Notes: generated by a model not told the origin, from the sequence alone. Shown: positions 1 to 6,617, counted from the stretch's first letter. The stretch: 7,121 nt of DNA from an uncultured Oscillospiraceae bacterium (GCA_947631675.1 CANRMG010000097.1:1-7121), one strand, 5' to 3'. Program-made: numbers and translations.

Positions 1-687
1 CCACACGTACACCACGTGGCCCGGGTCGAAGTCCACGGGGATGCCCCAGGTGAAGCTGGTGCGGGAGACGCACAGGTCCTCCAGACCGGGCTTGATGAAG
101 TTGTTCACCATCTCGTTGACGCGGGAGCGGGGTTGGAGAAAGTCGGTGTTCTCCAAGAGATCCTGCACCCGGCCGGCGTACTTCGACAGCCGGAAGAAAT
201 ACGCCTCCTCCTCCGCGTCCACCACCTCCCGGCCGCAGTCGGGCCACTTGCCGTCCACCAGCTGGCTCTCGGTCCAGAAGCTCTCGCAGGGTTTGCAGTA
301 CTTGCCCTTATAGGTGCCCTTGTAGATGTCGCCGTTGTCGTGCATCTTTTTGAAGATGCGCTGGATGGCGGTGACGTGGTAGTCGTCGGTGGTGCGGATG
401 AACCGGTCGTAGGAGATGTCCATCAGCTTCCACAGGTCCTTTACCCCCCGGGGCCCCTCCACGATGTTGTCCACGAACTGCTTGGGGGTGACGCCCGCCT
501 CCCGGGCCTTGTCCTCGATCTTCTGGCCGTGCTCGTCGGTGCCGGTGAGGAACATGACCTCGTCGCCTTTCAGGCGCTTATACCGGGCCATGGCGTCCGT
601 GGCCACGGTGCAGTAGGTGTGGCCGATGTGGAGCTTGTCGGACGGGTAATAGATGGGGGTCGTGATATAAAATCTGCCGTTGCTCAA
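1..687 (-). CDS. metG: Methionyl-tRNA synthetase, N-terminal part (3' end cut by window edge)
   Basis: Class I aminoacyl-tRNA synthetase that charges tRNA-Met with methionine in the cytoplasm. The visible 229 codons cover most of the Rossmann catalytic domain. They include [15 protein letters not shown] with the HIGH signature at residues 20-23, TGTDEHG at 48-54, the connective-peptide zinc knuckle around 131-151, and HVVYVW at the edge, which in the family runs into the WIDALTNY block. The KMSKS loop and anticodon-binding domain lie outside the window. The start is TTG, the only start giving the conserved [15 protein letters not shown] beginning; a GGAGGAG ribosome binding site sits 6 nt upstream. 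The knuckle reads CKPC...WPDC, so one of the usual four cysteines is Trp. The gene follows the VanW-family gene by 45 bp with no terminator, so it is probably the distal gene of that operon. Identification is firm; only the partial extent limits it. Confidence 0.96.
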   Translation of the reverse strand, partial: MSNGRFYITTPIYYPSDKLHIGHTYCTVATDAMARYKRLKGDEVMFLTGTDEHGQKIEDKAREAGVTPKQFVDNIVEGPRGVKDLWKLMDISYDRFIRTTDDYHVTAIQRIFKKMHDNGDIYKGTYKGKYCKPCESFWTESQLVDGKWPDCGREVVDAEEEAYFFRLSKYAGRVQDLLENTDFLQPRSRVNEMVNNFIKPGLEDLCVSRTSFTWGIPVDFDPGHVVYVW

Positions 688-693
688 TGCTGT

Positions 694-700
694 CTCCTCC
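694..700 (-). promoter_or_regulatory. Ribosome binding site of metG
   Basis: GGAGGAG on the minus strand, 6 nt before a TTG codon. It settles the unusual TTG start of methionyl-tRNA synthetase, because there is no ATG or GTG with comparable spacing near the conserved N-terminus. Confidence 0.85.
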
Positions 701-732
701 GTATTCTTCTTCCTTGTTATGCAGGCGGTCCG

Positions 733-2670
733 TTATTCCGTGGGAATATCCCCGCCCGTCTCGGGCTGGGTCTGTTCAGGCTGGGGCTGCTCGGGCGGCG
801 TCTCCGGCTGGGTCTGTTCCGGGGGCGCCTCCGGCTGGGGCTGGGTCTCCGGCTGCTGCTCCGGCTGCTGCTGTTCGGGCGTGGTCACATTCTCCGGCGG
901 CGTGACCGGCTGCTGCTCCGGGGGCAGCTCCACCGGGGGCGGCGGGGCCGGTATCTCGGTGGGCGCCGGCGTCTGGGTGGCCGGCGGCGGCGTGGCCGAG
1001 GTGGTCTCCTCCGTGGAGGTGGTGCCCTCCTTGTGGTAGCGGCTGTAGGCCTCGGCGCTGGAGCTTATGAGGCCGCCGTCCTTATTGTATACGTTCCGGT
1101 AGGTCTGGGCGTAGTAAAACTCACTGTCCTCCCAGGTGTTGGAGGTCATGACCACATAGCTCCCGTCCACGTCCGTGCCGTAGATGCGCACGGTCAGGTA
1201 TCCGCCGGAGACGTAGGCCTCGATCTTGATGGGGTATGTCCTGTTATTGACGAATTTGAAGTCCGGCCAGCCCCAGCTCACCGTGGCATCCAGGCCCCGA
1301 GGCAGGTAGTACACCGGGAAGTAGTGGTCATACCGGGCGGTGATCTGAAGGTTGGCGTACAGCGCGCAGTAGTAGAGCGTGGAGCTTCCCTGGCAGATGC
1401 CGCCGCCGATGTTCATCACGTGCTCGCCGTTGGCATAGGCCCCGGCGGACTGGTAGCCCTTGGCGGCGGTGCGCTCGCCCAAGCACTGGTTGTAGTTGAA
1501 CTCCTGGCCCGGCTGCAGGACCACGCCGTTCATGGCCCGGGCCGCCAGGGTGATGTTGTTGATGCGGGCGGAGCTGGAACCGGAGAGGCTGGTGCTCTTC
1601 TCGCTGAGCACGTCCTGGAAGAGGCGGGCGTCCACGTTCTCCGCTTTTATGGCGGGCTCGTCCTGGATAAAGGGGATGGTGACGGTGTCGCCGGGCTGAG
1701 CCTCGTTCCAGAGCCGCACCGCCTCCGCCACGTCGATGTGCACGCCGGGCGCGCCCTCCGTCACCTGGCCGGTGGCCTGGTCATAGGCGGCGTCCGTGGG
1801 CTCCCGGAGCACCTGGTCCGCCAGGGTCTGCATCATGTCCTGCACCAGCTCGTCGGAGGGGACCTCAGCGCTGTCCGGGTCGTCGGTCACCGCCCCCTCG
1901 ATGGGGGCATAATCCTCCGCCTGGAAGGCCTGGTACACCGCGGCGCACACCGCCTCCACGTCCACCCGGGCCGTGCCCAGGTTCTTCACAAGAGTGACGG
2001 CGTCCTCGCCGATCTGGGCCTGTATCAGGTCCAGCTTCCCGTCCACCTGGGCCGCTACCGGCTCCACCAGGGCCCGCAGGGCCTCCATGTCCGGCTCCAC
2101 AGGAGTCCGCTGGACCGCGATGTCCACGGGCGTGGATTCGCAGGCCCGGTAGTCCATGAAGTTGGAAAGGAGCGTCCCCTCCCGGCCGTACTCATAGGCA
2201 AGCTTTGCAAATTCCGTGCCGTCCTCCGCCTTGAGGCCCAGCTGCTGGGCCGTGACGGTGAGGCTGTCTCCGGTGGAAAAGTTCACGGTGACGGCGGCGT
2301 TATCGTACCGTCCGGCGGGGTCTCCCAATGCGGCGGCCGCCTCCTGCACCGTCATGCCCCCCACGCTCACGCCGTTGACGCTCACGTTGGGATAGATGGT
2401 GTCCAGCTCCGCCACGCGGCTGGCGTAGGTGAAGCCCACGGCCAGGCCGATCACGCCTGCTAAGAGTACCACCGCCAGGGCGATCAGGGCCCACATCCAG
2501 CCGCCCCGCCGCCTGGGGGGAGGCCCGCCCCGCCGGGGCGGGGGCATATCCTCCGGCGTCCGCCGGGCCTGCCGGGGCGCCTGCTCTCCGGGGCCGCCGA
2601 CGTCAAGACCCGCCCGCTGACTCTCCCGGCGCAGCAGGTCCTCAAAGCTCATATCGTCCCTGTCCGACAT
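733..2670 (-). CDS. VanW-family membrane-anchored cell-wall protein with Pro/Glu/Gln-rich tail
   Basis: A 645-residue envelope protein. Visible parts in order: a charged, Pro/Arg-rich cytoplasmic N-terminus (1-57); one hydrophobic segment (about 59-80) acting as signal anchor; an extracellular region (about 90-340) resembling the repeated putative peptidoglycan-binding domain (PG_binding_4) usually found before VanW; the VanW domain (about 355-500) with NGVVLQPGQEFNYN, NIGGGICQGSSTLYYCALY and a YLTVRIYGT strand; then a low-complexity tail (550-645) of P, E, Q and T. VanW is named from vancomycin-resistance clusters, but its biochemical activity is unknown and most chromosomal homologues, like this one, are not next to van genes. 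The ATG start is preferred because AAGGAGG lies 7 nt upstream; the adjacent GTG one codon earlier is only 4 nt away. It sits between hemW (41 bp) and metG (45 bp), probably in one operon. The family call is sure; the role in the wall or surface is inferred. Confidence 0.92.
   Translation of the reverse strand: MSDRDDMSFEDLLRRESQRAGLDVGGPGEQAPRQARRTPEDMPPPRRGGPPPRRRGGWMWALIALAVVLLAGVIGLAVGFTYASRVAELDTIYPNVSVNGVSVGGMTVQEAAAALGDPAGRYDNAAVTVNFSTGDSLTVTAQQLGLKAEDGTEFAKLAYEYGREGTLLSNFMDYRACESTPVDIAVQRTPVEPDMEALRALVEPVAAQVDGKLDLIQAQIGEDAVTLVKNLGTARVDVEAVCAAVYQAFQAEDYAPIEGAVTDDPDSAEVPSDELVQDMMQTLADQVLREPTDAAYDQATGQVTEGAPGVHIDVAEAVRLWNEAQPGDTVTIPFIQDEPAIKAENVDARLFQDVLSEKSTSLSGSSSARINNITLAARAMNGVVLQPGQEFNYNQCLGERTAAKGYQSAGAYANGEHVMNIGGGICQGSSTLYYCALYANLQITARYDHYFPVYYLPRGLDATVSWGWPDFKFVNNRTYPIKIEAYVSGGYLTVRIYGTDVDGSYVVMTSNTWEDSEFYYAQTYRNVYNKDGGLISSSAEAYSRYHKEGTTSTEETTSATPPPATQTPAPTEIPAPPPPVELPPEQQPVTPPENVTTPEQQQPEQQPETQPQPEAPPEQTQPETPPEQPQPEQTQPETGGDIPTE
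740..1020 (-). repeat. Low-complexity coding repeat (P/E/Q/T tail of VanW protein)
   Basis: The last roughly 95 codons of the VanW-family gene are built from degenerate short repeats of Pro, Glu, Gln and Thr. The unit PEQTQPET occurs twice near the end (residues 617-624 and 631-638, with PPEQPQ between), with looser PEQQPE copies before. In DNA the plus strand reads as recurring ctccggctg/gggtctgttc units. Such tails commonly serve as wall-spanning spacers and vary in length between strains. No LPxTG sortase motif follows; the protein ends ETGGDIPTE. Confidence 0.75.
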
Positions 2671-2677
2671 CACAGCC

Positions 2678-2684
2678 CCTCCTT
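2678..2684 (-). promoter_or_regulatory. Ribosome binding site of the VanW-family gene
   Basis: AAGGAGG on the minus strand. It is 7 nt before the ATG at 2670 and only 4 nt before the GTG at 2673, so it decides in favour of the ATG. Confidence 0.8.
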
Positions 2685-2711
2685 ATCCCAAAAATCTATA
2701 AGATCGATCTG

Positions 2712-3950
2712 TTATATACGCATGTCCCTGTCCGGCGTACCGGTGAGCTGGCCCACCGGCTGAGACAGGTTCTCCCCGATCCAGGGGTTGCCGCTGATGC
2801 GGTACTCCGCCTGGGCCTCCCAGAGGGAGCCGATGAGGATGTTGCTGAGCAAAAAGCCCTGGGGGGTGAAGCACCAGCGCCCGTCGAATTTCTTCGTCCA
2901 GCCGTCCTTTTCATATTCCTGCAGCAGCGCCTCGATGGGGGCGAAGTCGCTGCGGTAGACCTTTTTATACTCTTCCTCAGAGATGCCCCGGCTGCGGCGC
3001 ATGCCCAGCATGAGATACTCCGAAGCCCGGTCCAGCTCGTCCAGCTTTTCGTACTCGTCCAGGATGTCCCCCTCCTGGGTGACGCCCTTGATGTAGGCGT
3101 CCATGTCCCGGACGAAGCTGTAGCGGGTGCTGCCGATGCAGGAGTGGGCCCCGGGGCCGAAGCCCAGATAGTCGTCCATGTCCCAGTACTTCATATTGTG
3201 CCGGGAGGCCTTGCCCCGGCGGGCGAAGTTGGATACCTCGTACTGCTGGTAGCCGTAGTGATTCAGCGTCTCCACGGTGTAGAGGTACATATCCGCCTGG
3301 TCATCGTCGGAGGGGATGACGGGGCTGTCCTTGTACTGGGCGTACATGGGCGTGCCCTCCTCCAGCTTCAGGCCGTAGCAGGAGAGGTGGTCCGGCTCCA
3401 GGTCCAGCACCTTCGCCAGCGTCTCCGCCCAGTCCCCCTTCGTCTGGTTGGGCAGGCCGTAGATGAGGTCGATGCTCAGGTTGTCGAAGCCCTCCGCCCG
3501 TATGTTCTCCACCGCTTTTTTCACCTGGGTGAAGTTGTGGCGCCGGCCGATGATCTTCAAAAGGTCGTCGCTGGCGGACTGGACGCCCAGGGAGATGCGG
3601 TTGACGCCCTCCTTCTTCATCAGGGCCAGGTCATGGCGCTTTACGCTGTCCGGGTTGCACTCCACGGTGACCTCGGCGGTCTTCAGGACCTTGCCCGCCC
3701 GCTTCAGGGCGTTGAAGATGGCGGCGATGCGCTTGCCCCCGTAGTAGCTGGGGGTGCCGCCGCCGAAGTATACGGTGTCGATATAGTAGGGCGCCATGGT
3801 GCTGGCGGCCTCGTGGATGTGCTTTAAGAGGGCGTCCTGGTACTTGCCCATGCTCTTATCGCAGCCGGCCAGGGAGTAGAAGTCGCAGTAGCCGCACTTG
3901 GAGGCGCAGAAGGGTATGTGGATGTAAACGCCCAGGTGTTTGTCTTCCAT
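2712..3950 (-). CDS. hemW: HemW, radical SAM heme chaperone (HemN-like)
   Basis: A 412-residue radical SAM protein. The cluster motif CxxxCxxC (C15, C19, C22 in IPFCASKCGYCDFYS) binds the 4Fe-4S cluster, and FGGGTPS (62-68) is the SAM-binding glycine motif. NPDS (99-102), ISLGVQS (119-125), SIDLIYGLPNQT (159-170) and YEVSNFAR (237-244) are family blocks. The HemN_C-type C-terminal domain spans about 300-385. The third cysteine is followed by DF rather than another cysteine pattern, which points to HemW, a heme-trafficking protein, rather than coproporphyrinogen dehydrogenase HemN; older annotation calls such proteins oxygen-independent coproporphyrinogen III oxidase. Length is slightly above the usual 375-400 because of a 25-residue tail after the conserved domain. 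The ATG is preceded by AAGGAA at 7 nt. It lies just downstream of the repeat-like intergenic region and 41 bp upstream of the VanW gene, so it is likely the first gene of that operon. The substrate cannot be read from sequence. Confidence 0.93.
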   Translation of the reverse strand: MEDKHLGVYIHIPFCASKCGYCDFYSLAGCDKSMGKYQDALLKHIHEAASTMAPYYIDTVYFGGGTPSYYGGKRIAAIFNALKRAGKVLKTAEVTVECNPDSVKRHDLALMKKEGVNRISLGVQSASDDLLKIIGRRHNFTQVKKAVENIRAEGFDNLSIDLIYGLPNQTKGDWAETLAKVLDLEPDHLSCYGLKLEEGTPMYAQYKDSPVIPSDDDQADMYLYTVETLNHYGYQQYEVSNFARRGKASRHNMKYWDMDDYLGFGPGAHSCIGSTRYSFVRDMDAYIKGVTQEGDILDEYEKLDELDRASEYLMLGMRRSRGISEEEYKKVYRSDFAPIEALLQEYEKDGWTKKFDGRWCFTPQGFLLSNILIGSLWEAQAEYRISGNPWIGENLSQPVGQLTGTPDRDMRI

Positions 3951-3970
3951 AGTTTTGTTCCTTATCGTAT

Positions 3971-4107
3971 CAGGGCCCGCACGGGAGAATTTGCCTACCC
4001 GACGGGCGGCGAGAACCGGCAGTGCCCCGGACGCGGTTGGTGAGCGTAGCGAACTTTAGCGGGAGGGGCCCTGTCGGACGAGGCCACCCTTACACAGGGG
4101 AGGTTTT
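3971..4107. repeat. Probable dispersed intergenic repeat between the AAA+ gene and hemW
   Basis: This GC-rich stretch carries no credible gene. It contains an inverted 8-bp pair, CAGGGCCC at 3971-3978 and GGGCCCTG at 4066-4073, plus short internal dyads (for example CCCGACGGG near 3998-4006). The minus strand begins CCTCCCCTGTGTAAGG, a segment whose translation (PPLCKGG) I associate, from memory and unverified here, with dispersed repeats in Oscillospiraceae genomes. The repeat-like sequence runs into the 3' end of the AAA+ gene and supplies its last codons and stop. No T-tract follows any stem, so it is not an obvious intrinsic terminator. Exact boundaries cannot be set from a single copy. 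Confidence 0.45.
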
Positions 4108-5535
4108 TTCTTCTTCCAAAAAGTCCGCCTTCGTGAACCGCACCAAGTCCTCCTTGGTGGGGGCTTCCATGGCCGCCACCCGGTCCGCCTGACGCACCAC
4201 CATGTCCTCGAACTGGTTGCGTACGTCCCGGCCGTTGCCGAAATTCTCGTCCCGGCCCTCATACATGGCGTCGAAAAACTCCTTGGCGTAAGCCTCCGCC
4301 TCTTCGTCCAGCTCGTAGCCGTTCTTTTTGCACTGGAGGTGGAAGATGGCGTTCAGCTCCTCGCCGTTATAATCATCGAAAAAGATGTACTTGTTGAACC
4401 GGCTCTCCAGGCCGGGGTTGGAGTCCAGAAACTTCTCCATGGGCCCGGTGTAGCCCGCCACGATCACCACCAGCTCCTCCCGGTGGTCCTCCATGGCCTT
4501 GAGGATCGTCTCGATGGCCTCCCGGCCGAAGTCGTTCTCCCCGCCGCTGGCCAGGGAGTACGCCTCGTCGATGAACAGCACCCCACCCAGGGCGGAGGAT
4601 ATGACCTCCTGGGTCTTGATGGCCGTCTGGCCCACATAGCCCGCCACCAGGCCGGACCGGTCCACCTCGATGAGCTGGCCCTTGGGCAGCGCCCCAATGG
4701 CGGCGTACAGCCCGCCCAGCAGCCGGGCCACGGTGGTCTTGCCGGTGCCGGGGTTGCCCATGAACACCATGTGCAGGCTCAAGGGCGGCACGGGCAGGTC
4801 CGCCTCTTTCCGCAGCTGGCGCACCTTCACCAGGTTCATCATGCTCTTGATGTCCTTTTTCACCTGTTCCAGGCCCACCAGCGCGTCCAGCTCCGCCATG
4901 AGCTCGTCCAGGCTGGGCCTTTCCGCGGCCTGTTCCGCCGCGGCCTTGTCGGCGGTCTGGCCCTGGGCCGGACCCGCCTGGCCCGCCGCCTGGGGCGGGT
5001 TCTTGTCCAGGAAGGAGGGCTCGGCGCTGGTGACGAAATCCGCCGCCCGCAGACCGGGCTTGCCCTTTTTCACCCCGGCGCTGTCGCACAGGGCCGAGAG
5101 CTTGTCCGCGCACTCGGTGATGTACTCCGCCTCGGCGTATGTCACGTCGTCGTCCACCGCCGCCAGGCACAGAAGGATGTTGGTGAGCATGCGGATGAAC
5201 ACCCGGGAGAGGTCTGTCCCCCGCCTGGCGTCCTGGTCGGTGAGCTGCCAGTAGAAAAGGGGCGGCAGGAACTGCCCGCTCTTGCCCACCGCGTCGGTGA
5301 GGGCCCACAAAAGCCATGTGGGCTGGGGCCGGCCCTTGGAGTAGAGGGCGTTCACCGCCTCGGCGTGCTCCTCGGTGAGGCAGGCGCTGTGGGAGAAAAG
5401 CTGCAGCGCGCAGCTTACGCAGAACTCGTCCATCTGCTCCGCCAGGCCCCGTCCCGCGCTGCGGTAAAAGGCCTCCGTGTTGGCGATATAAGTCTTGTGC
5501 AGCTCCTCCGGGGAGCGCTTCCACTGAGTAGGCAC
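4090..5535 (-). CDS. AAA+ ATPase, SpoVK/CbbX-like, with unassigned helical N-terminal region
   Basis: A soluble 481-residue protein. The C-terminal half (about 207-470) is an AAA+ module of the CbbX/SpoVK/EccA type: MAELDALVGLEQVKKDI opens it, Walker A GNPGTGKT is at 260-267, a pore-loop-like GLVAGYVGQT at 295-304, Walker B VLFIDEA at 319-325, the VIVAGY sensor-1 strand at 357-362, the arginine finger in ESRF (R379), and sensor-2 GNGRDVRN at 433-440. All ATPase residues look intact. The N-terminal half (1-175) is helical and not recognised; LAAVDDDVTYAEAEYI (124-139) vaguely resembles TerB-like acidic motifs. An Ala/Gln linker (182-206) joins the halves. The GTG start is chosen because AAGGAG lies 7 nt upstream; an in-frame ATG 19 codons earlier has no ribosome binding site and sits at the predicted transcription start. 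The last codons and stop come from the adjacent repeat-like sequence. Family members remodel protein complexes; the partner here is unknown, and no Rubisco, ESX or spore gene is adjacent. Confidence 0.88.
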   Translation of the reverse strand: MPTQWKRSPEELHKTYIANTEAFYRSAGRGLAEQMDEFCVSCALQLFSHSACLTEEHAEAVNALYSKGRPQPTWLLWALTDAVGKSGQFLPPLFYWQLTDQDARRGTDLSRVFIRMLTNILLCLAAVDDDVTYAEAEYITECADKLSALCDSAGVKKGKPGLRAADFVTSAEPSFLDKNPPQAAGQAGPAQGQTADKAAAEQAAERPSLDELMAELDALVGLEQVKKDIKSMMNLVKVRQLRKEADLPVPPLSLHMVFMGNPGTGKTTVARLLGGLYAAIGALPKGQLIEVDRSGLVAGYVGQTAIKTQEVISSALGGVLFIDEAYSLASGGENDFGREAIETILKAMEDHREELVVIVAGYTGPMEKFLDSNPGLESRFNKYIFFDDYNGEELNAIFHLQCKKNGYELDEEAEAYAKEFFDAMYEGRDENFGNGRDVRNQFEDMVVRQADRVAAMEAPTKEDLVRFTKADFLEEEKTSPV

Positions 5536-5542
5536 GCTGTTT

Positions 5543-5548
5543 CTCCTT
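5543..5548 (-). promoter_or_regulatory. Ribosome binding site deciding the GTG start of the AAA+ gene
   Basis: AAGGAG on the minus strand lies 7 nt before the GTG at 5535. The longer open frame to the ATG at 5592 has only AT-rich sequence upstream and no Shine-Dalgarno match. Confidence 0.82.
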
Positions 5549-5597
5549 CCGCGGGCAAAATGCCGCCTTTCCAACGGTGCTATGACCGTCATTTTAT

Positions 5598-5625
5598 ATT
5601 ATATTACAAAAATTACAAAAAACAA
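5598..5625 (-). promoter_or_regulatory. Sigma-A-type promoter of the AAA+ gene
   Basis: On the minus strand a perfect TATAAT (-10, 5598-5603) follows a weak TTGTTT (-35, 5620-5625) with a 16-nt spacer; CTTGTT with 17 nt is an alternative reading. The spacer is made of a 9-bp tandem repeat (ATTACAAAA on the plus strand, 5603-5611 and 5612-5620). The predicted transcript starts near 5591, giving a leader of about 55 nt before the GTG. It lies just downstream of the terminator of the preceding gene, as expected for a new transcription unit. Confidence 0.68.
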
Positions 5626-5658
5626 GTGCTATTGCGTGAAAGCGCCAAAAAACACACG

Positions 5659-5686
5659 AAAAACGTCCCGGCCAGCAGCCGGGACG
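5659..5686 (-). terminator. Intrinsic terminator of the small secreted-protein gene
   Basis: A perfect 9-bp stem, CGTCCCGGC (5678-5686 on the minus strand) with GCCGGGACG (5664-5672) and a 5-nt loop, is followed by TTTTT on the minus strand (5663-5659) and a further T-rich stretch. It lies 15 bp after the stop codon of the secreted-protein gene and upstream of the AAA+ promoter, separating the two transcription units. Confidence 0.92.
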
Positions 5687-5701
5687 CATTGTTATTCTGT
5701 T

Positions 5702-6490
5702 TCACCCTGTAACAGACGCCAAGGTCACCGTCTGGGGGATGGGGACATAGGCCGCCGCGGCGTCCCGGGCCATGGTGAGCAGGCCGCCCGGCCCGTCGGC
5801 ATAGGCGGGGTCGTCCCACACATAGACGCCCTTGGCCTCATAGCCCGCGTCCTGGCTCTCCTGGTAAGCAAGGGATGCCTTGTCGTAGCCCACGTTATCC
5901 GTCTCCGCGCCGCCCACGGTGTACCGCTCCACGGTCACCAGGCCGCTGGAGGGGTCAAATTCCAGATACCGGTCGCAGATACTAACAGGCGTGAGCACCC
6001 CGGAAGCGTTGTCGAAGCGGACGATCTCGTCCCAGGCCGTCTCCATGGTGCCGTTGTTGCTGTCCACCCAGAAGCACCAGCCCGCCTCGGTCCGGCCCAG
6101 CCGGAAGGCCTCGAAGAACCCGGCGTTCACGTGCACAGCGGAGAGATATCCGCCGCCAAAGGCGCCCGAGGCGCTGTCCAGGGTGCTGGACACGCACTGG
6201 ACCGTGCCGTCGATCAGGTCGAAAAGATGGGCCCCCATGGAGATGGACGCGCCCTGGTCGAACACCAGCATCTCCGGCGTGCCGTCCAGGTCCAGATCCA
6301 TGAACGCTATGCCGCCGATCCCGTCGGGCCAGAGGGCGGCGAAGATGTCGTAGTTCCCGTCCAGGAAGGAGATGTAGCTGTCCGCCCAGCCGTCCACCGG
6401 GGGAGCCAGAGACAGCGTTTCCGGCGCGGCGGCGCCCAGCGAGGCCGTTAGAAGGACCAGCGTCAGGACCAGCGCCATGGCACGCCTCAT
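5702..6490 (-). CDS. Hypothetical secreted protein with a DxDxDG motif
   Basis: I do not recognise a named family. The 262-residue product starts with a clear signal peptide: MRRAM, a hydrophobic stretch ALVLTLVLLTASLG, and a likely signal peptidase I site after the AAA at 20-22. There is no lipobox cysteine and no second membrane segment. The mature part is acidic and rich in aromatic residues. IAFMDLDLDGTPEMLVFD (61-78) contains a DxDxDGxPE loop of the kind seen in clostridial secreted proteins, often a calcium-binding (dockerin/FG-GAP/EF-hand-like) loop; here it occurs once. The start at 6490 keeps the two arginines of the signal peptide, but its ribosome binding site is poor (GTGGAG only 3 nt away). 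The ATG at 6478 with GAGG at 6 nt is the main alternative, and a longer frame to 6580 crosses the promoter and is rejected. It is a single-gene unit with its own promoter and terminator, divergent from htpG. Confidence 0.78.
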   Translation of the reverse strand: MRRAMALVLTLVLLTASLGAAAPETLSLAPPVDGWADSYISFLDGNYDIFAALWPDGIGGIAFMDLDLDGTPEMLVFDQGASISMGAHLFDLIDGTVQCVSSTLDSASGAFGGGYLSAVHVNAGFFEAFRLGRTEAGWCFWVDSNNGTMETAWDEIVRFDNASGVLTPVSICDRYLEFDPSSGLVTVERYTVGGAETDNVGYDKASLAYQESQDAGYEAKGVYVWDDPAYADGPGGLLTMARDAAAAYVPIPQTVTLASVTG

Positions 6491-6541
6491 ATGCTCCACC
6501 CCCATCCCAGTAATCTGTGTTATGTAAATCTCATTAAAGGT

Positions 6542-6571
6542 ATTATAGCCGCTTTCCCCTAAAAATGTAAA
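6542..6571 (-). promoter_or_regulatory. Sigma-A-type promoter of the secreted-protein gene
   Basis: On the minus strand TTTACA (-35, 6566-6571) and a perfect TATAAT (-10, 6542-6547) are separated by 18 nt. The predicted transcript begins near 6535 and leaves a leader of about 45 nt before the ATG at 6490. It points away from the htpG promoter, with the -35 boxes about 46 bp apart. Confidence 0.78.
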
Positions 6572-6585
6572 GTACACCATTAAAA

Positions 6586-6603
6586 TTGTAACAACTTGTA
6601 ACA
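6586..6603 (+). repeat. Direct repeat TTGTAACA in the divergent promoter region
   Basis: TTGTAACA occurs at 6586-6593 and again at 6596-6603, a 10-bp period that would place both copies on the same face of the helix. It sits between the two divergent -35 boxes, 14 bp upstream of the htpG -35, where an activator or repressor could bind. No regulator is recognised; the function is a guess. Confidence 0.4.
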
Positions 6604-6617
6604 GTCCGCTCCGGGGC

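Noticed and set aside
16..2463. An 815-residue open frame on the plus strand, opposite metG and the VanW-family gene
   Set aside because: It is antisense to two confidently identified genes, has a low-information Leu/Gly/His/Val/Arg-rich composition with no motif, and no sensible ribosome binding site. Long antisense frames are expected where GC-rich codons avoid stops on the opposite strand.
733..2670. Vancomycin-resistance cluster suggested by VanW
   Set aside because: No vanR, vanS, vanH, ligase or vanX/vanY gene is present; chromosomal VanW-domain proteins are common in clostridia without resistance.
3144..3827. A 227-residue open frame on the plus strand opposite hemW
   Set aside because: It lies wholly within hemW with shadow-like Val/Leu/Gly composition and no ribosome binding site.
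4061..4107. Intrinsic terminator after the AAA+ gene
   Set aside because: Short GC-rich dyads such as CCCTGT/ACAGGG exist on the minus strand, but no T-tract follows them.
5536..5592. N-terminal extension of the AAA+ protein to the ATG at 5592
   Set aside because: No ribosome binding site, AT-rich upstream sequence, and the ATG falls at the predicted transcription start, whereas the GTG at 5535 has AAGGAG at 7 nt.
4339..5712. A 457-residue open frame on the plus strand opposite the AAA+ gene
   Set aside because: It mirrors the AAA+ coding region, runs through that gene's promoter and the preceding terminator, and shows no domain.
6491..6580. N-terminal extension of the secreted protein to 6580
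   Set aside because: The extension crosses the promoter's -10 and -35 boxes and would bury the signal peptide behind 30 residues.
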